A stretch of 64,000 bases of DNA from positions 1-64,000 of the IMG/VR virus record IMGVR_UViG_3300017987_000005. One strand, 5' to 3'. The translations under genes were made by a program, and so were the position numbers. This stretch comes from a virus. Positions within the stretch are counted from its first letter, which is position 1; each line of letters opens with the position of its first letter. Shown here one piece after another: positions 45,925-53,695 of the stretch. A model generated the notes under the pieces. It had not been told where the DNA came from, searched no databases, and saw nothing but the letters and a program-made list of their open reading frames with translations.

Positions 45925-46262
45925 ACTGCTCTCCCATTATTAAACCAAAACATCTCCATCGGGACAAACTTAAATTCCCGAAGGACATATCTGCTCTTTC
46001 CAAACTCGTCTTTGAACGACACTTTCACAATGACTTTGTTATACAGGCGTCGTCCGCACATCGCATCATCAACAGCAAGAACAGTAAATCCCTCCGGCAG
46101 CGGAGGTCTAATCTCATTATTGAGCTTTATCTTCGCAAGGCTCCGATAACGCTTTGCATTATGAATCCATCTGTTCCTGCGGACATGTTTATTGACGCGT
46201 ATCAGAGCAGCATCAATCTGCGCGTTCCAATCCTCATCCCGTACATACATCCCGGCATCCAT
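45921..46262 (-). CDS. W-F tail protein (FWFNNGRAV end)
   Basis: 113 aa, from the ATG nested in the AAT-AAT-GGA of the upstream tail (MDAGMYVRDEDW). It shares REFKFVPMEMFWFNNG with RKFKFVPEKMLWFNNG of the gene upstream, and both have a helical first half and central strands, so they are paralogues. Confidence 0.7.
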   Translation of the reverse strand: MDAGMYVRDEDWNAQIDAALIRVNKHVRRNRWIHNAKRYRSLAKIKLNNEIRPPLPEGFTVLAVDDAMCGRRLYNKVIVKVSFKDEFGKSRYVLREFKFVPMEMFWFNNGRAV

Positions 46263-46566
46263 TATTAAACCACAACATCTTCTCCGGAACAAACTTGAAC
46301 TTCCGTATGGCAAGTCGTCTGCTTCCGGCATCGTTCGTAAATCTGACAACTACGCTTACAGCAACATACGGGAAATCCGGAGTCGGCTGGATATCCGAGG
46401 TTTGTATGGTCGCGTCCCGGATACGCTCGGCATCAATAGTATCCCTCATCTCCTCCTTCACGAGATTCGCATACTCGAATGAGGCTTTCATACGCTTCTC
46501 CCGGCAGATGCGCTGATGCGCTCGGGTAATAGCGACATTAATCAGTGACAGCACGCTCTGGCTCAT
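46234..46566 (-). CDS. W-F tail protein (LWFNNGCRDVCTG end)
   Basis: 110 aa from an ATG with GGAG seven bases upstream; a nested start 21 bases earlier is also possible. Helical start (SVLSLINVAITRAHQRICREK), strands and the tail. Paralogue of the gene downstream. Confidence 0.7.
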   Translation of the reverse strand: MSQSVLSLINVAITRAHQRICREKRMKASFEYANLVKEEMRDTIDAERIRDATIQTSDIQPTPDFPYVAVSVVVRFTNDAGSRRLAIRKFKFVPEKMLWFNNGCRDVCTG

Positions 46567-46900
46567 CCCGCAACTCCTCACATCCATTATCAAACCAAGC
46601 TCCCGGAAAGTACGTCGGGTATAAATGGCGGTATATCACGCTCTCACTCTCATCGTTTTCCATGTACAGCAGCTCAACGCGAATATGCGGCTGAGGCACA
46701 TTCTTGCTCTTGGTCATCTGGATACAGTCAACGCTCCATCCGTGGGGATAGTTCCATCCCTTCACAAGCATGTTAATCATTGTCCGTATGGCTTTCTTAT
46801 ACGTCGTGGGGCGTCTTGACTCCCCCACACGTATCACCCACGCATGCGCTTGATTGATAGCGTACTGCAACTGTCCGCGTATGGTTCCTCGTATCGTCAT
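46538..46900 (-). CDS. W-F tail protein, first gene of its operon
   Basis: 120 aa. Leader GGAGAGTGAACATG just below the promoter at 46926-46953. Helical first half (GQLQYAINQAHAWVIR), strands (HIRVELLYMENDE), YFPGAWFDNG and twelve more residues. As it heads the operon, its own start is not inside a tail. Confidence 0.68.
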   Translation of the reverse strand: MTIRGTIRGQLQYAINQAHAWVIRVGESRRPTTYKKAIRTMINMLVKGWNYPHGWSVDCIQMTKSKNVPQPHIRVELLYMENDESESVIYRHLYPTYFPGAWFDNGCEELRDEPERAVTD

Positions 46901-46925
46901 GTTCACTCTCCGACTGTACGCTTAT

Positions 46926-46953
46926 ATTATAGCGTATAAAATACATTTGTCAA
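46926..46953 (-). promoter_or_regulatory. promoter for the main tail-protein operon
   Basis: -35 TTGACA, 16-bp spacer, extended -10 TATAAT with TACGC before it, and a TTTTCTCATTTTTT block upstream. It would drive the genes from 46.9 to 38.7 kb. Confidence 0.85.
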
Positions 46954-46974
46954 GTAAAAAATGAGAAAACTTCC

Positions 46975-47655
46975 CATATCTTAATCTTAAAAAAGGAGAC
47001 GCTCGCGATTTTAGGGCAAAATCACGTGTGCGCACAGGCGCGCGCGAAAATGGGAGGATTATGAGGGGGCAGACAGGGCAGAACAGGCATCCTGGCGCGC
47101 TGACCGGGACTGTACGGGGCTGAAAGGATGGTCGAAGGGGTAAGAGACGGCTGGAGCGGACACGGGCTTGACGGGGCAGTAAGAGGGCTGGCGTGATACA
47201 AGGGTGTTGCCGGCTCCTTTACGGAGTGATAAGAAGAGCTTTTCAGCGTGGGTGGTTCCCGGAATTTTTTGCCGGGTACGGGTGGGGGGTATTACCCCCT
47301 TTGGGACGGGCATTGGACGGGCATTGTTTCTTATGGGTTCTTATAGGGTAGTATGGGGGGACATGGGGGTGGTTGTAAGGTTCCCGACTTCTACGGCAGC
47401 ATCCCCGCCGCCCTTGACAGCGTTACCTTTCGTTAAAAGCGTGATTTCACCCTTTTTGACCTCAGCCTATAGAGGTACGTGGAACGTAAAACGGGGGGTG
47501 GGGGTATCTCGGTTTTGAGGAAGCATTATTTTTTATTCTGCATTGCTTCCCCCCTTCTTCCCCTTCCCCTGCATACGGGGGGAAGGGGTTCCGGTGCGGG
47601 TTGTTTGGTTTTATCCTCTGATATTGTCCGGCGCTTCCCCCTGAATAATTACGGG
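46975..47655. other. G-rich stretch without credible genes
   Basis: About 680 bases, strongly G-rich on the plus strand with many runs of four or more G (for example GGGGGGTATTACCCCC), unlike the A/T-leaning coding regions. Open frames here lack ribosome sites and have unnatural composition. No tRNA or repeat seen. Origin, packaging site or foreign insert are possible. Confidence 0.4.
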
Positions 47656-47656
47656 G

Positions 47657-47923
47657 TCAAGTACAATCCGGCTTTCCCTGAAGGCTTCCCCCCGTTGCTG
47701 TCTGTAGTCTTTTGATATAGTCGGGTGAATGGCGGTCAAGGCTTTTCCGTATATGGTCGGCTTTGTCGATTTCTCCCGATACTGCAAGAGTGCAGGCGCG
47801 CGCGGTTAGTTCGTGATATTCTTCCATAGTGTACGGCTTGACAGGCTGATACAATCCCGATTTTTCGAGAGTGTCGGCAATTATTCCCATTGCTTCCGGC
47901 TTCGTGTAAGTGTCTTTTTTCAT
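47657..47923 (-). CDS. small protein behind the common leader
   Basis: 88 aa, starting MKKDTYTKPEAMGIIADT, preceded by the leader AGGAGACAAGACAATG. Helical, with a C-terminus rich in R, D and S. No family recognised. Confidence 0.6.
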   Translation of the reverse strand: MKKDTYTKPEAMGIIADTLEKSGLYQPVKPYTMEEYHELTARACTLAVSGEIDKADHIRKSLDRHSPDYIKRLQTATGGSLQGKPDCT

Positions 47924-47999
47924 TGTCTTGTCTCCTGTTCCTGTAGTGAGAAGGAAAGAGGGGGGAAGGGGTTTTAATTCCCCTTCCCCCTTCTGCGGT

Positions 48000-48605
48000 T
48001 TATTTCTTTTCCGGCTTTTCTGACAGGCTTGTAAGTGCAAAGTGATTCCATGTCTTACAATCCTGTGTGCAGGTGCTTTTCACGTTTGAAAAAAAGTACT
48101 TGGCGCAAGTATTCAGATTTCCGGCTTTGTTGTCGCTGTTCCTTCCCTTCCATCTGATGACGGTTCCGGCTTTGAGTTTCTTTCCCAAAGTCTTTTTAAT
48201 ATAGTCGATAGCTTCCCCCCTGCGCTTTTTCGGGCTGTCGTATTCTGTGACATTCATTTCCTGACAGGCTTTGAAGCTGTCAAGGGTTATACAGTGCTTT
48301 CCTTCTGTCTCACTGTCTGCAAGGTGTATTCCTCTGTTCTTGGCGCTTTTCCTGTAGCTACTCCCTTCCTGCTGATAAAGGTTATAGCTTTCCTGTACTT
48401 CGCTGGAAAATCCGGTTTTTGATTTCTTGGCTTTGTCTGCGGTCTGCTGTGCAAGGCTGATTCTTACGGCTTTGTCTTTTCCGGCTTTGGCTTTTTTGTC
48501 TGTCTTTTTCATTGTCTTGTCTCCTGTGTTAAAAGAAAAAATATTGTTAGTGGTTTCCGGCTCGGTTCCTTTTTCCGGCTCGGTTCTAAAGTCTCTTTTT
48601 TTCAT
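48000..48605 (-). CDS. lysine-rich protein, paralogue of the 51605 gene
   Basis: 201 aa from ATG 48605, or 170 aa from ATG 48512; both have the common leader in frame, so the first 31 residues may be an added copy of the leader region. The conserved C-terminal half has YIKKTLGKKLKAG, IRWKGRNSDNKAGN and CAKYFFSNVKS, also present in the gene at 51605. The basic N-terminus suggests nucleic-acid binding. No known family. Confidence 0.65.
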   Translation of the reverse strand: MKKRDFRTEPEKGTEPETTNNIFSFNTGDKTMKKTDKKAKAGKDKAVRISLAQQTADKAKKSKTGFSSEVQESYNLYQQEGSSYRKSAKNRGIHLADSETEGKHCITLDSFKACQEMNVTEYDSPKKRRGEAIDYIKKTLGKKLKAGTVIRWKGRNSDNKAGNLNTCAKYFFSNVKSTCTQDCKTWNHFALTSLSEKPEKK

Positions 48606-48659
48606 TGTCTTATCTCCTTGTCTATATATATTATGAAACGAAAAACGGCTTTTTTCCAA

Positions 48660-49020
48660 CTATTCCAAAAAAACTTTGGCTTATAAAGTCTTTATTATCA
48701 ATAGTTTATGAAGGTGATATATTTTATTTATAAGGTATGATTTTTCAATGGTTTATGTCGGTTCCGATTTTCCGGGCAGGTTCCGGGCAGGTCACATGTG
48801 ATTGAAAAATTTCGGAGCCCGAACATCCACCACCAACGCCACACCCATGCCGAGCGCAAATACACAAGACCGCCGCCACCAACCACAGCCGTACGCGAAT
48901 ACACATGCGCCACCACCGCCAAGGCCAAACCTCGCGCGAATACACATAGCCGTACCGCCCCGGCCCATCACGCTCACGAATACACATAACCGACGGAGCA
49001 GGAGGTTAGTCCTGCCGCCG
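48660..49020. other. intergenic region with four AATACACA iterons
   Basis: No gene. Four copies of a motif, [CA]CG[CA]AATACACA[TA] with small changes, start at 48859, 48898, 48939 and 48979, spaced 39, 41 and 40 bases. Between the iterons and the downstream gene lies an A/T-rich stretch that may hold its promoter, but no clear -35/-10 pair was found. Confidence 0.6.
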
Positions 49021-49021
49021 G

Positions 49022-49366
49022 CTACATGTTCCAAGTATTAACGTATGAGGAAAAGTCGCAATATATTGCATCCCAACAATATTTTTTATTGTCGTATATG
49101 GTGACTTCCCGAAAGTCTCTTTTTTTGTTCGTGACAGTGAGTATTAAAAGACAAGGTTTATACTCGCTGTCGGTCACTCCCTGCAATAAAAAATGTATCT
49201 CTTCCCCTTCCCCGTCTACTGCATCAATGGAATATATCTCCGTCCCGTCATGTGGCTTTGCGTCGTAAACTTGTTTTATTGTTAGAGTCACTCCCCTGTC
49301 TGTAATATCATTGACAATTCCCCCGAGTACTTCCCCGACGTCTTCCATTTTTCTCCTGTCTTCCAT
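49022..49366 (-). CDS. small protein behind the common leader
   Basis: 114 aa (an alternative ATG 18 bases on also has AGGAG). Beta-rich (GVTLTIKQVYD, EIHFLLQGV, PCLLILTVTNKKRDF). Leader AGGAGACAAGACAATG present. Function unknown. Confidence 0.58.
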   Translation of the reverse strand: MEDRRKMEDVGEVLGGIVNDITDRGVTLTIKQVYDAKPHDGTEIYSIDAVDGEGEEIHFLLQGVTDSEYKPCLLILTVTNKKRDFREVTIYDNKKYCWDAIYCDFSSYVNTWNM

Positions 49367-49381
49367 TGTCTTGTCTCCTGT

Positions 49382-49666
49382 CTAAATCCAATAATCCGGC
49401 TTTGTGACTATGTCCTGCACATAGTCAAGAATTTTATTATAGTCTGAATCAGGAACGGGCATTCCTGTATTTTCCTGTATAGGTTCCGTATAAAAATCCC
49501 CGATAAATCCCCCGTCCTCGCTGTCAATATCAAAGTATACAGGAACATCTATATTGATTGAATCATCATTGACAGTATCAAAAGTCCATTCTACTATGTA
49601 TTCTTGATAGTAAAATATCTCTATCGGTCTTCCCAAAGTTTTGATTGCTTCCGCTTCATTCCTCAT
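49382..49666 (-). CDS. acidic small protein behind the common leader
   Basis: 94 aa, acidic, beta-rich (EYIVEWTFDTV, VPVYFDIDSEDGG). Leader present and the promoter at 49705-49733 just upstream. Unknown. Confidence 0.58.
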   Translation of the reverse strand: MRNEAEAIKTLGRPIEIFYYQEYIVEWTFDTVNDDSINIDVPVYFDIDSEDGGFIGDFYTEPIQENTGMPVPDSDYNKILDYVQDIVTKPDYWI

Positions 49667-49704
49667 TGTCTTGTCTCCTGTTAATGTCTTATTTGTATAC
49701 TATT

Positions 49705-49733
49705 AGTATAGCATATAAAAGTGATAATGACAA
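49705..49733 (-). promoter_or_regulatory. promoter
   Basis: -35 TTGTCA, 17-bp spacer, extended -10 TGCTATACT. Drives the genes at 49382 and 49022. Confidence 0.75.
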
Positions 49734-49739
49734 GCAGAA

Positions 49740-50018
49740 AATAAAAAAACTTCCCGCCCATCAGCTCACTCGTCTCTACCTCGTTGACTCACGCTGCCCG
49801 CGCCGACTGCAATCACGTGCAATGCCGACCACCGCCACGCTTACGCGTACACACTTACACATCGCCTACCACAGCCACCTCGACCGCAGCCACTTACACA
49901 TACAGATAAAAAAGAGGCGAGGTTGTTACGCCTCGCCTCAACATCTCGTTCTTTCTCGAACTGAATATCACACGCTCACCCTACTTCATAGTTATCTCCT
50001 TTCATCAGGGCATAACCG
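49740..50018. other. intergenic region with terminator and two motif copies
   Basis: No gene. A terminator hairpin (GAGGCGAGG/CCTCGCCTC followed by T6) lies at about 49907-49939 on the minus strand, ending the upstream operon. Two relatives of the iteron (TTACACAT) lie at 49855 and 49894, 39 bases apart. Confidence 0.55.
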
Positions 50019-50019
50019 G

Positions 50020-50256
50020 TTACTCGACATAAAAGATTGAATCCAGAAAATGCTCCGTCACGCTACCACTCTGTAGTTCCTCCACCGTGACGACTCCACG
50101 TACCTCATCATCCATCTCAACGATGTCAACCTCCACAACACGGGCTCTGAGATATTTCCATCCGGCCTCAGTCTCTCTGGTCAAGGTTCGTGATTTAATC
50201 ACACTGCCGGGATAAACACTCTTCGCTTGTGCTGTGACCATGCTCTTAACTCCCAT
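50020..50256 (-). CDS. small beta-rich protein
   Basis: 78 aa, strand-rich (VIKSRTLTRETEAGWKYLRA, VVEVDIVEMDDEVRGVV). Last gene of its operon. Overlaps the upstream gene by 11 bases. Unknown. Confidence 0.55.
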   Translation of the reverse strand: MGVKSMVTAQAKSVYPGSVIKSRTLTRETEAGWKYLRARVVEVDIVEMDDEVRGVVTVEELQSGSVTEHFLDSIFYVE

Positions 50257-50503
50257 GAAAGTTACGATACGCTAACCTGTCCTGAGTCCCCTTACCCAGT
50301 ATATTATCCATCACTCTGCCCTCCCGGAACAGAGCATCATCCGTAGCTTCTCTCACCAAGCTGGCTACGGCTTCAAATCCCGATGCATTCAGCTTCGACC
50401 GCTGATGCAGCAATGCTTGCGATGTCTGATGCAGCAGCCCCCACCGTATCAGCAGGCTGTGCTTGTTGCACGCCTTGTTCTCAACGCTGTACTTATCATC
50501 CAT
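50246..50503 (-). CDS. small helical protein
   Basis: 85 aa, helical (SLLIRWGLLHQTSQALLHQRSK). Overlaps the next gene's start. Unknown function. Confidence 0.52.
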   Translation of the reverse strand: MDDKYSVENKACNKHSLLIRWGLLHQTSQALLHQRSKLNASGFEAVASLVREATDDALFREGRVMDNILGKGTQDRLAYRNFHGS

Positions 50504-50510
50504 CATAGTT

Positions 50511-50702
50511 CTACCTCACTCTCTTCGCAAACTCCGGTGCGACATACGTCCCGCCACCGATATATTCATTGTTCTCCCGTACATATCGTAACGTCTGCCG
50601 GCTGTAATGTCGGCGGACGTTAATGGGCGCTGTGCCCCGAGTGGAACATCCGGTTCCAATCAGGGCACCCGCTACCAACAGGAGAAGACATAATCTCTTC
50701 AT
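50511..50702 (-). CDS. small lipoprotein
   Basis: 63 aa. Signal peptide MKRLCLLLLVAGALIG followed by TGC, a lipobox whose Cys would be lipidated by the host, then a short polar mature part. Very small phage lipoproteins may be outer-membrane spanins or exclusion proteins; no partner gene is obvious. The lipobox suggests a Gram-negative host but does not prove it. Confidence 0.65.
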   Translation of the reverse strand: MKRLCLLLLVAGALIGTGCSTRGTAPINVRRHYSRQTLRYVRENNEYIGGGTYVAPEFAKRVR

Positions 50703-50944
50703 CACATTACCTCTACACTTCCGCTGTACACCTTCACGTCTATCCCGTCCGACCTGAAGACATAGTATCCATCATCACCGAGCGGCTGGAGTGACCGGTC
50801 CTGGGTCAGTCCGCCAAGCGGGTCAACGTATATATCTTCACGGAAAAAGTGCATATCCTGCTGAGCCCGCAGCATAATGAAATGGTCACTCTCGGACGAC
50901 TTGACCTCGATGTCGGTCCCGACCTTTACTGTAAACATTCTCAT
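50702..50944 (-). CDS. small beta-rich protein
   Basis: 80 aa. Repeated strands (MFTVKVGTDIEVKSS, YYVFRSDGIDVKVYSGSVEV) suggest a compact barrel. The stop overlaps the lipoprotein start. Unknown. Confidence 0.55.
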   Translation of the reverse strand: MRMFTVKVGTDIEVKSSESDHFIMLRAQQDMHFFREDIYVDPLGGLTQDRSLQPLGDDGYYVFRSDGIDVKVYSGSVEVM

Positions 50945-50947
50945 CGC

Positions 50948-51130
50948 TTACCCTTTCACTGGCTGAACGTGTCCGAGCGGGACAGTCCTGACCTCTTCCT
51001 TGGCGACTTTGACGCGCGCCAAGCAGTCAGCGGTGACTTCCTGTAGAATCCCGAACACTGGGCGAGCCTTCCCGCTCACGATACGAACTGCCATCCCCTT
51101 GCGTGCTTTCCGGCTTTCCTTTTTTGTCAT
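50948..51130 (-). CDS. small basic protein behind the common leader
   Basis: 60 aa, basic, beginning MTKKESRKARKGMAVRIV, an SH3/KOW-like strand pattern (GKARPVFGILQEVTADCLARV). Leader AGGAGACAGGACAATG and promoter at 51183-51211. Confidence 0.6.
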   Translation of the reverse strand: MTKKESRKARKGMAVRIVSGKARPVFGILQEVTADCLARVKVAKEEVRTVPLGHVQPVKG

Positions 51131-51182
51131 TGTCCTGTCTCCTGTAAAAAAGTGTCTTGTCTTATCTTTCTTTTCTATAAGT

Positions 51183-51211
51183 ATTATAGCATATAAAAGT
51201 GATAATTGCAA
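51183..51211 (-). promoter_or_regulatory. promoter
   Basis: -35 TTGCAA, 17-bp spacer, extended -10 TGCTATAAT. Drives the five genes down to 50020. Confidence 0.78.
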
Positions 51212-51214
51212 GTA

Positions 51215-51600
51215 AAAAAATAAAAAGATTCTACCTGACTTCGCACCATCACCCTCCCCTCCAAACCCAATGTTTCATTGGGTGCGCCGCCGCCAGCCGC
51301 GTACACGTCTACCGAGCATACACAAGGACCTCACGCGCCCGCTCATCGCCCCACGGCCCTACCACAGTCTCGCTCGCCATTCCCGACCACCACTCCAACT
51401 ACCTTACCAGCAACCGCGACCGAGCTGTACCATATCTGTCGTCACCTCAGCGCCGCGCTGTGCCCACCGGCCCTGCAAGTGATTGCAATCGGCTATCGCC
51501 AAACATGTGATTGTACCACCAACCCGTGCCAACTTTGAAAAAAAAATAAAAAAAAGAGGGGCCACCACTCGGTGACCCCTCCACACAGGAGATACATTCA
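51215..51600. other. intergenic region with terminator
   Basis: No gene. One iteron relative (CATACACAAGG) near 51318. A strong terminator hairpin (GAGGGGTCACC/GGTGGCCCCTC then T-run) lies at about 51539-51581 on the minus strand, ending the 51605 transcript. The rest is C-rich on the plus strand with no recognisable content. Confidence 0.55.
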
Positions 51601-51604
51601 GCCG

Positions 51605-52093
51605 TTAGGCTTCGACCTTCGTCTCGGCTGAAGTGATTGCGAAATAATTGGTGGCCTCGCATTTCTGTCCGCTCACCGAGCTTTTCGCATTGCTGAAAAA
51701 ATACTTTGCGCATTTATTGACGTTACCGCTCTTGGTATCGCCATTGCGTCCCGCCCATGCAACAACGTCGCCCTTCTTCAGTTTCCCGAGCTGACCGGCG
51801 ATATAGGCGACAACCTCCTGCCGGCGCTTCTTGTTGACGTCATACTGGGAAATCCCGAGCGCCTGCACCGCGTCGTTGATGTCCAGCACCTTGGCGTCAG
51901 GATGTTCGTCAAGACGCAGCCCGTGATTGGTCTGGCCCCGCTTGTAAGAGTCACCCTGGTCGAGCCCGTCGTGGTTCACGATTTCACGATGCAGCCCCGC
52001 CTTTGTCGTGGCGGCCTCGCGTGTGCGAGTAGCAAGCGAAATGCGCTTGCCCTTGGTTTCTGATTTCTTCTTGGCTTTTTTTGTCTTTGCCAT
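51605..52093 (-). CDS. lysine-rich protein, paralogue of the 48000 gene
   Basis: 162 aa, monocistronic, with leader GGAGACAAGACATG. Basic N-terminus (AKTKKAKKKSETKGKR), central YDVNKKRRQEVVAYI, then VVAWAGRNGDTKSGNVNKC and AKYFFSNAKSS, shared with the 48000 gene. A conserved W-x-GRN-x-D-x-K-x-GN-x-N-x-CAKYFFSN block and two cysteines further on are the core. Function unknown. Confidence 0.65.
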   Translation of the reverse strand: MAKTKKAKKKSETKGKRISLATRTREAATTKAGLHREIVNHDGLDQGDSYKRGQTNHGLRLDEHPDAKVLDINDAVQALGISQYDVNKKRRQEVVAYIAGQLGKLKKGDVVAWAGRNGDTKSGNVNKCAKYFFSNAKSSVSGQKCEATNYFAITSAETKVEA

Positions 52094-52189
52094 GTCTTGT
52101 CTCCAAAAATAAAAGTAAAAAACAAACAACCCGAACTTTGTCTTTGCTCCTAACTAAAGTGATAAAGAACATCTTTCTTTTCTATAAGT

Positions 52190-52218
52190 ATTATAGCATA
52201 TAAAAGTGATAATTGCAA
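52190..52218 (-). promoter_or_regulatory. promoter
   Basis: -35 TTGCAA, 17-bp spacer, extended -10 TGCTATAAT, nearly identical to the promoter at 51183 over more than 30 bases. Drives the gene at 51605. Confidence 0.78.
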
Positions 52219-52339
52219 ATAAAAAATAAAAAAACTTTCAGCCAAAGCCAAGTATATCAACGAGTTACGACGAGCACCGCGCCACCCATCCCGACGAACC
52301 ACCGCGATGTCTTCTTGAGGTCTACCGCCGCCTACGCCT

Positions 52340-52400
52340 ATCGCGCACGTAAATACACATGACCACCAAGTATACCACACGCGTGCGTAAATACACAAGA
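52340..52400. repeat. two AATACACA motif copies
   Basis: Copies start at 52352 and 52390, 38 bases apart, between the end of the gene at 52413 and the promoter at 52190. Context CACGTAAATACACATG and GCGTAAATACACAAG. Confidence 0.6.
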
Positions 52401-52412
52401 AAAACTGCTGCC

Positions 52413-52640
52413 TTACGCAGGCTCGATGTTGTAGACTTTGACTGCGATGATTCCCACCCCGAGCTGGCACTCGGAGATGTGTTCCCGTATCGCACGAGCC
52501 AACTCATACTCAGCACTCCTGCTGACTTTGATGTCGTACGTACCGTGACACTCCATCCCATCTTCAAAGTGAACATCGTATTCACAGGTCACCCGGACTC
52601 TCTCAGGCTTCTGCTCTTTCTTCTTCAACCATCCGAACAT
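52413..52640 (-). CDS. small beta-rich protein
   Basis: 75 aa, MFGWLKKKEQKPERVRV start, strands (CEYDVHFEDGMECHGTYDIKV) and a helix. Leader AGGAGGCAAGACTATG. Unknown. Confidence 0.57.
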   Translation of the reverse strand: MFGWLKKKEQKPERVRVTCEYDVHFEDGMECHGTYDIKVSRSAEYELARAIREHISECQLGVGIIAVKVYNIEPA

Positions 52641-52652
52641 AGTCTTGCCTCC

Positions 52653-53030
52653 TTAAATAAAAACTGCATTGTCTTTGGCATTGAATCGGGCCGGCACCTT
52701 CCCGCGACAGGTCACGTTATGGCTCACAACTTTCCTGCCCGAGTGAAAGCTGATGTGGAATCGCTTTCCATCCGACCCCCGGAACATATCATCAATGTCC
52801 TCAACGTTGATTTCATACGCTACCCCGTCTATGATAGCGGTGTCACGACTCATTAACGTATTCTCCCAGTGCCAGCACTCCAGACAGATAATTTTCTCAT
52901 CCAGCTCAGCCTGCACTCCATCATCCCAATGAGAAGTCCTCTCAGCCCCGCACTTCACGCAATGGTCTGTTCCGTCAAATGTCAGGACCGACTCCTTCTC
53001 CTCATCGAGATTCCAATAATTCTTAAACAT
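52653..53030 (-). CDS. zinc-ribbon protein
   Basis: 125 aa. CVKCGAERTS then CLECWHWEN give a zinc ribbon; the second half is strands with histidines. Leader AGGAGGCAGGACAATG. Unknown. Confidence 0.58.
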   Translation of the reverse strand: MFKNYWNLDEEKESVLTFDGTDHCVKCGAERTSHWDDGVQAELDEKIICLECWHWENTLMSRDTAIIDGVAYEINVEDIDDMFRGSDGKRFHISFHSGRKVVSHNVTCRGKVPARFNAKDNAVFI

Positions 53031-53041
53031 TGTCCTGCCTC

Positions 53042-53695
53042 CTATATCAGTCTTTCCTCATCCGGAATGTCCCCACCCATGCGGCGAGTTTCCTCATCGG
53101 CTTCAGCATCAGTCCGACCATCCTCCTCATATCCCTCATCCGTGAGTGTCCGACCCTTGCATTCTCCGAGGCATTTGTTCCCCTTGCTGTAATCCCCACA
53201 CCCTTCGCAGTAGTAGAAGTCGGGATGCAGATTGTCAAGAGTTTCCTCCTGCCCCTGGTAGATGCAGTCGTAACAGACTTCTTCACAGAGTTCCTGACCT
53301 TCCACATAAACTGGGTAGCGGTGATTCTTGCTCATAGGAACTGGCTCGCCACATATCAGGCATTTGCTGTCGGGTTCTTTCGGCAGTTCAGCTTTTTCCC
53401 GCCGGCGCTCTTCGCGTCTCGCATCGAAGGCTTTCTTCCGGTCAGCACCGTGGATAGCAGCAAGCAAGCACTCTGCCGTGGTATCTGCATCATTGTGGAA
53501 TTCTGTTGAGAAGCGTTCATCGCTCGGACCGCTAACATCGTAGGAGTTGATTGCGAAGCACAACCCCTCATGCAACGGTTCCATATAGTAATGGTATCCC
53601 ATCACAACAATCAATCCTTCATCGGTGTGACCCGCCATTATCCCGCTGTTGTAGCTTTCTTCATCAACAACAAAAGTTACTGTGACCTCTTTCAT
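53042..53695 (-). CDS. protein with zinc sites and acidic tail
   Basis: 217 aa. N-terminal 75 residues are strand-rich (VTVTFVVDEESYNSG, GLIVVMGYHYYME), the centre has CLICGEPVP...CYDC and CEGCGDYSKGNKC, and the end is acidic. Leader AGGAGACAGGACATG below the promoter at 53739. Unknown. Confidence 0.58.
   Translation of the reverse strand: MKEVTVTFVVDEESYNSGIMAGHTDEGLIVVMGYHYYMEPLHEGLCFAINSYDVSGPSDERFSTEFHNDADTTAECLLAAIHGADRKKAFDARREERRREKAELPKEPDSKCLICGEPVPMSKNHRYPVYVEGQELCEEVCYDCIYQGQEETLDNLHPDFYYCEGCGDYSKGNKCLGECKGRTLTDEGYEEDGRTDAEADEETRRMGGDIPDEERLI

Noticed and set aside
47059-47313. Minus-strand open frame rich in Pro, Arg and Ser
   Set aside because: No ribosome-binding site, unnatural composition, and it lies in the G-rich stretch where frames stay open by base bias.
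48850-48990. CRISPR array (regular repeats at about 40 bp)
   Set aside because: The repeated part is only about 12 bases, the spacers are low-complexity and similar, there are just four units, and no cas genes are in the window.
48798-49041. Plus-strand frames rich in Ala, Pro and Arg
   Set aside because: They are read through the iteron region on the non-coding strand; all credible genes are on the minus strand and no ribosome site is present.
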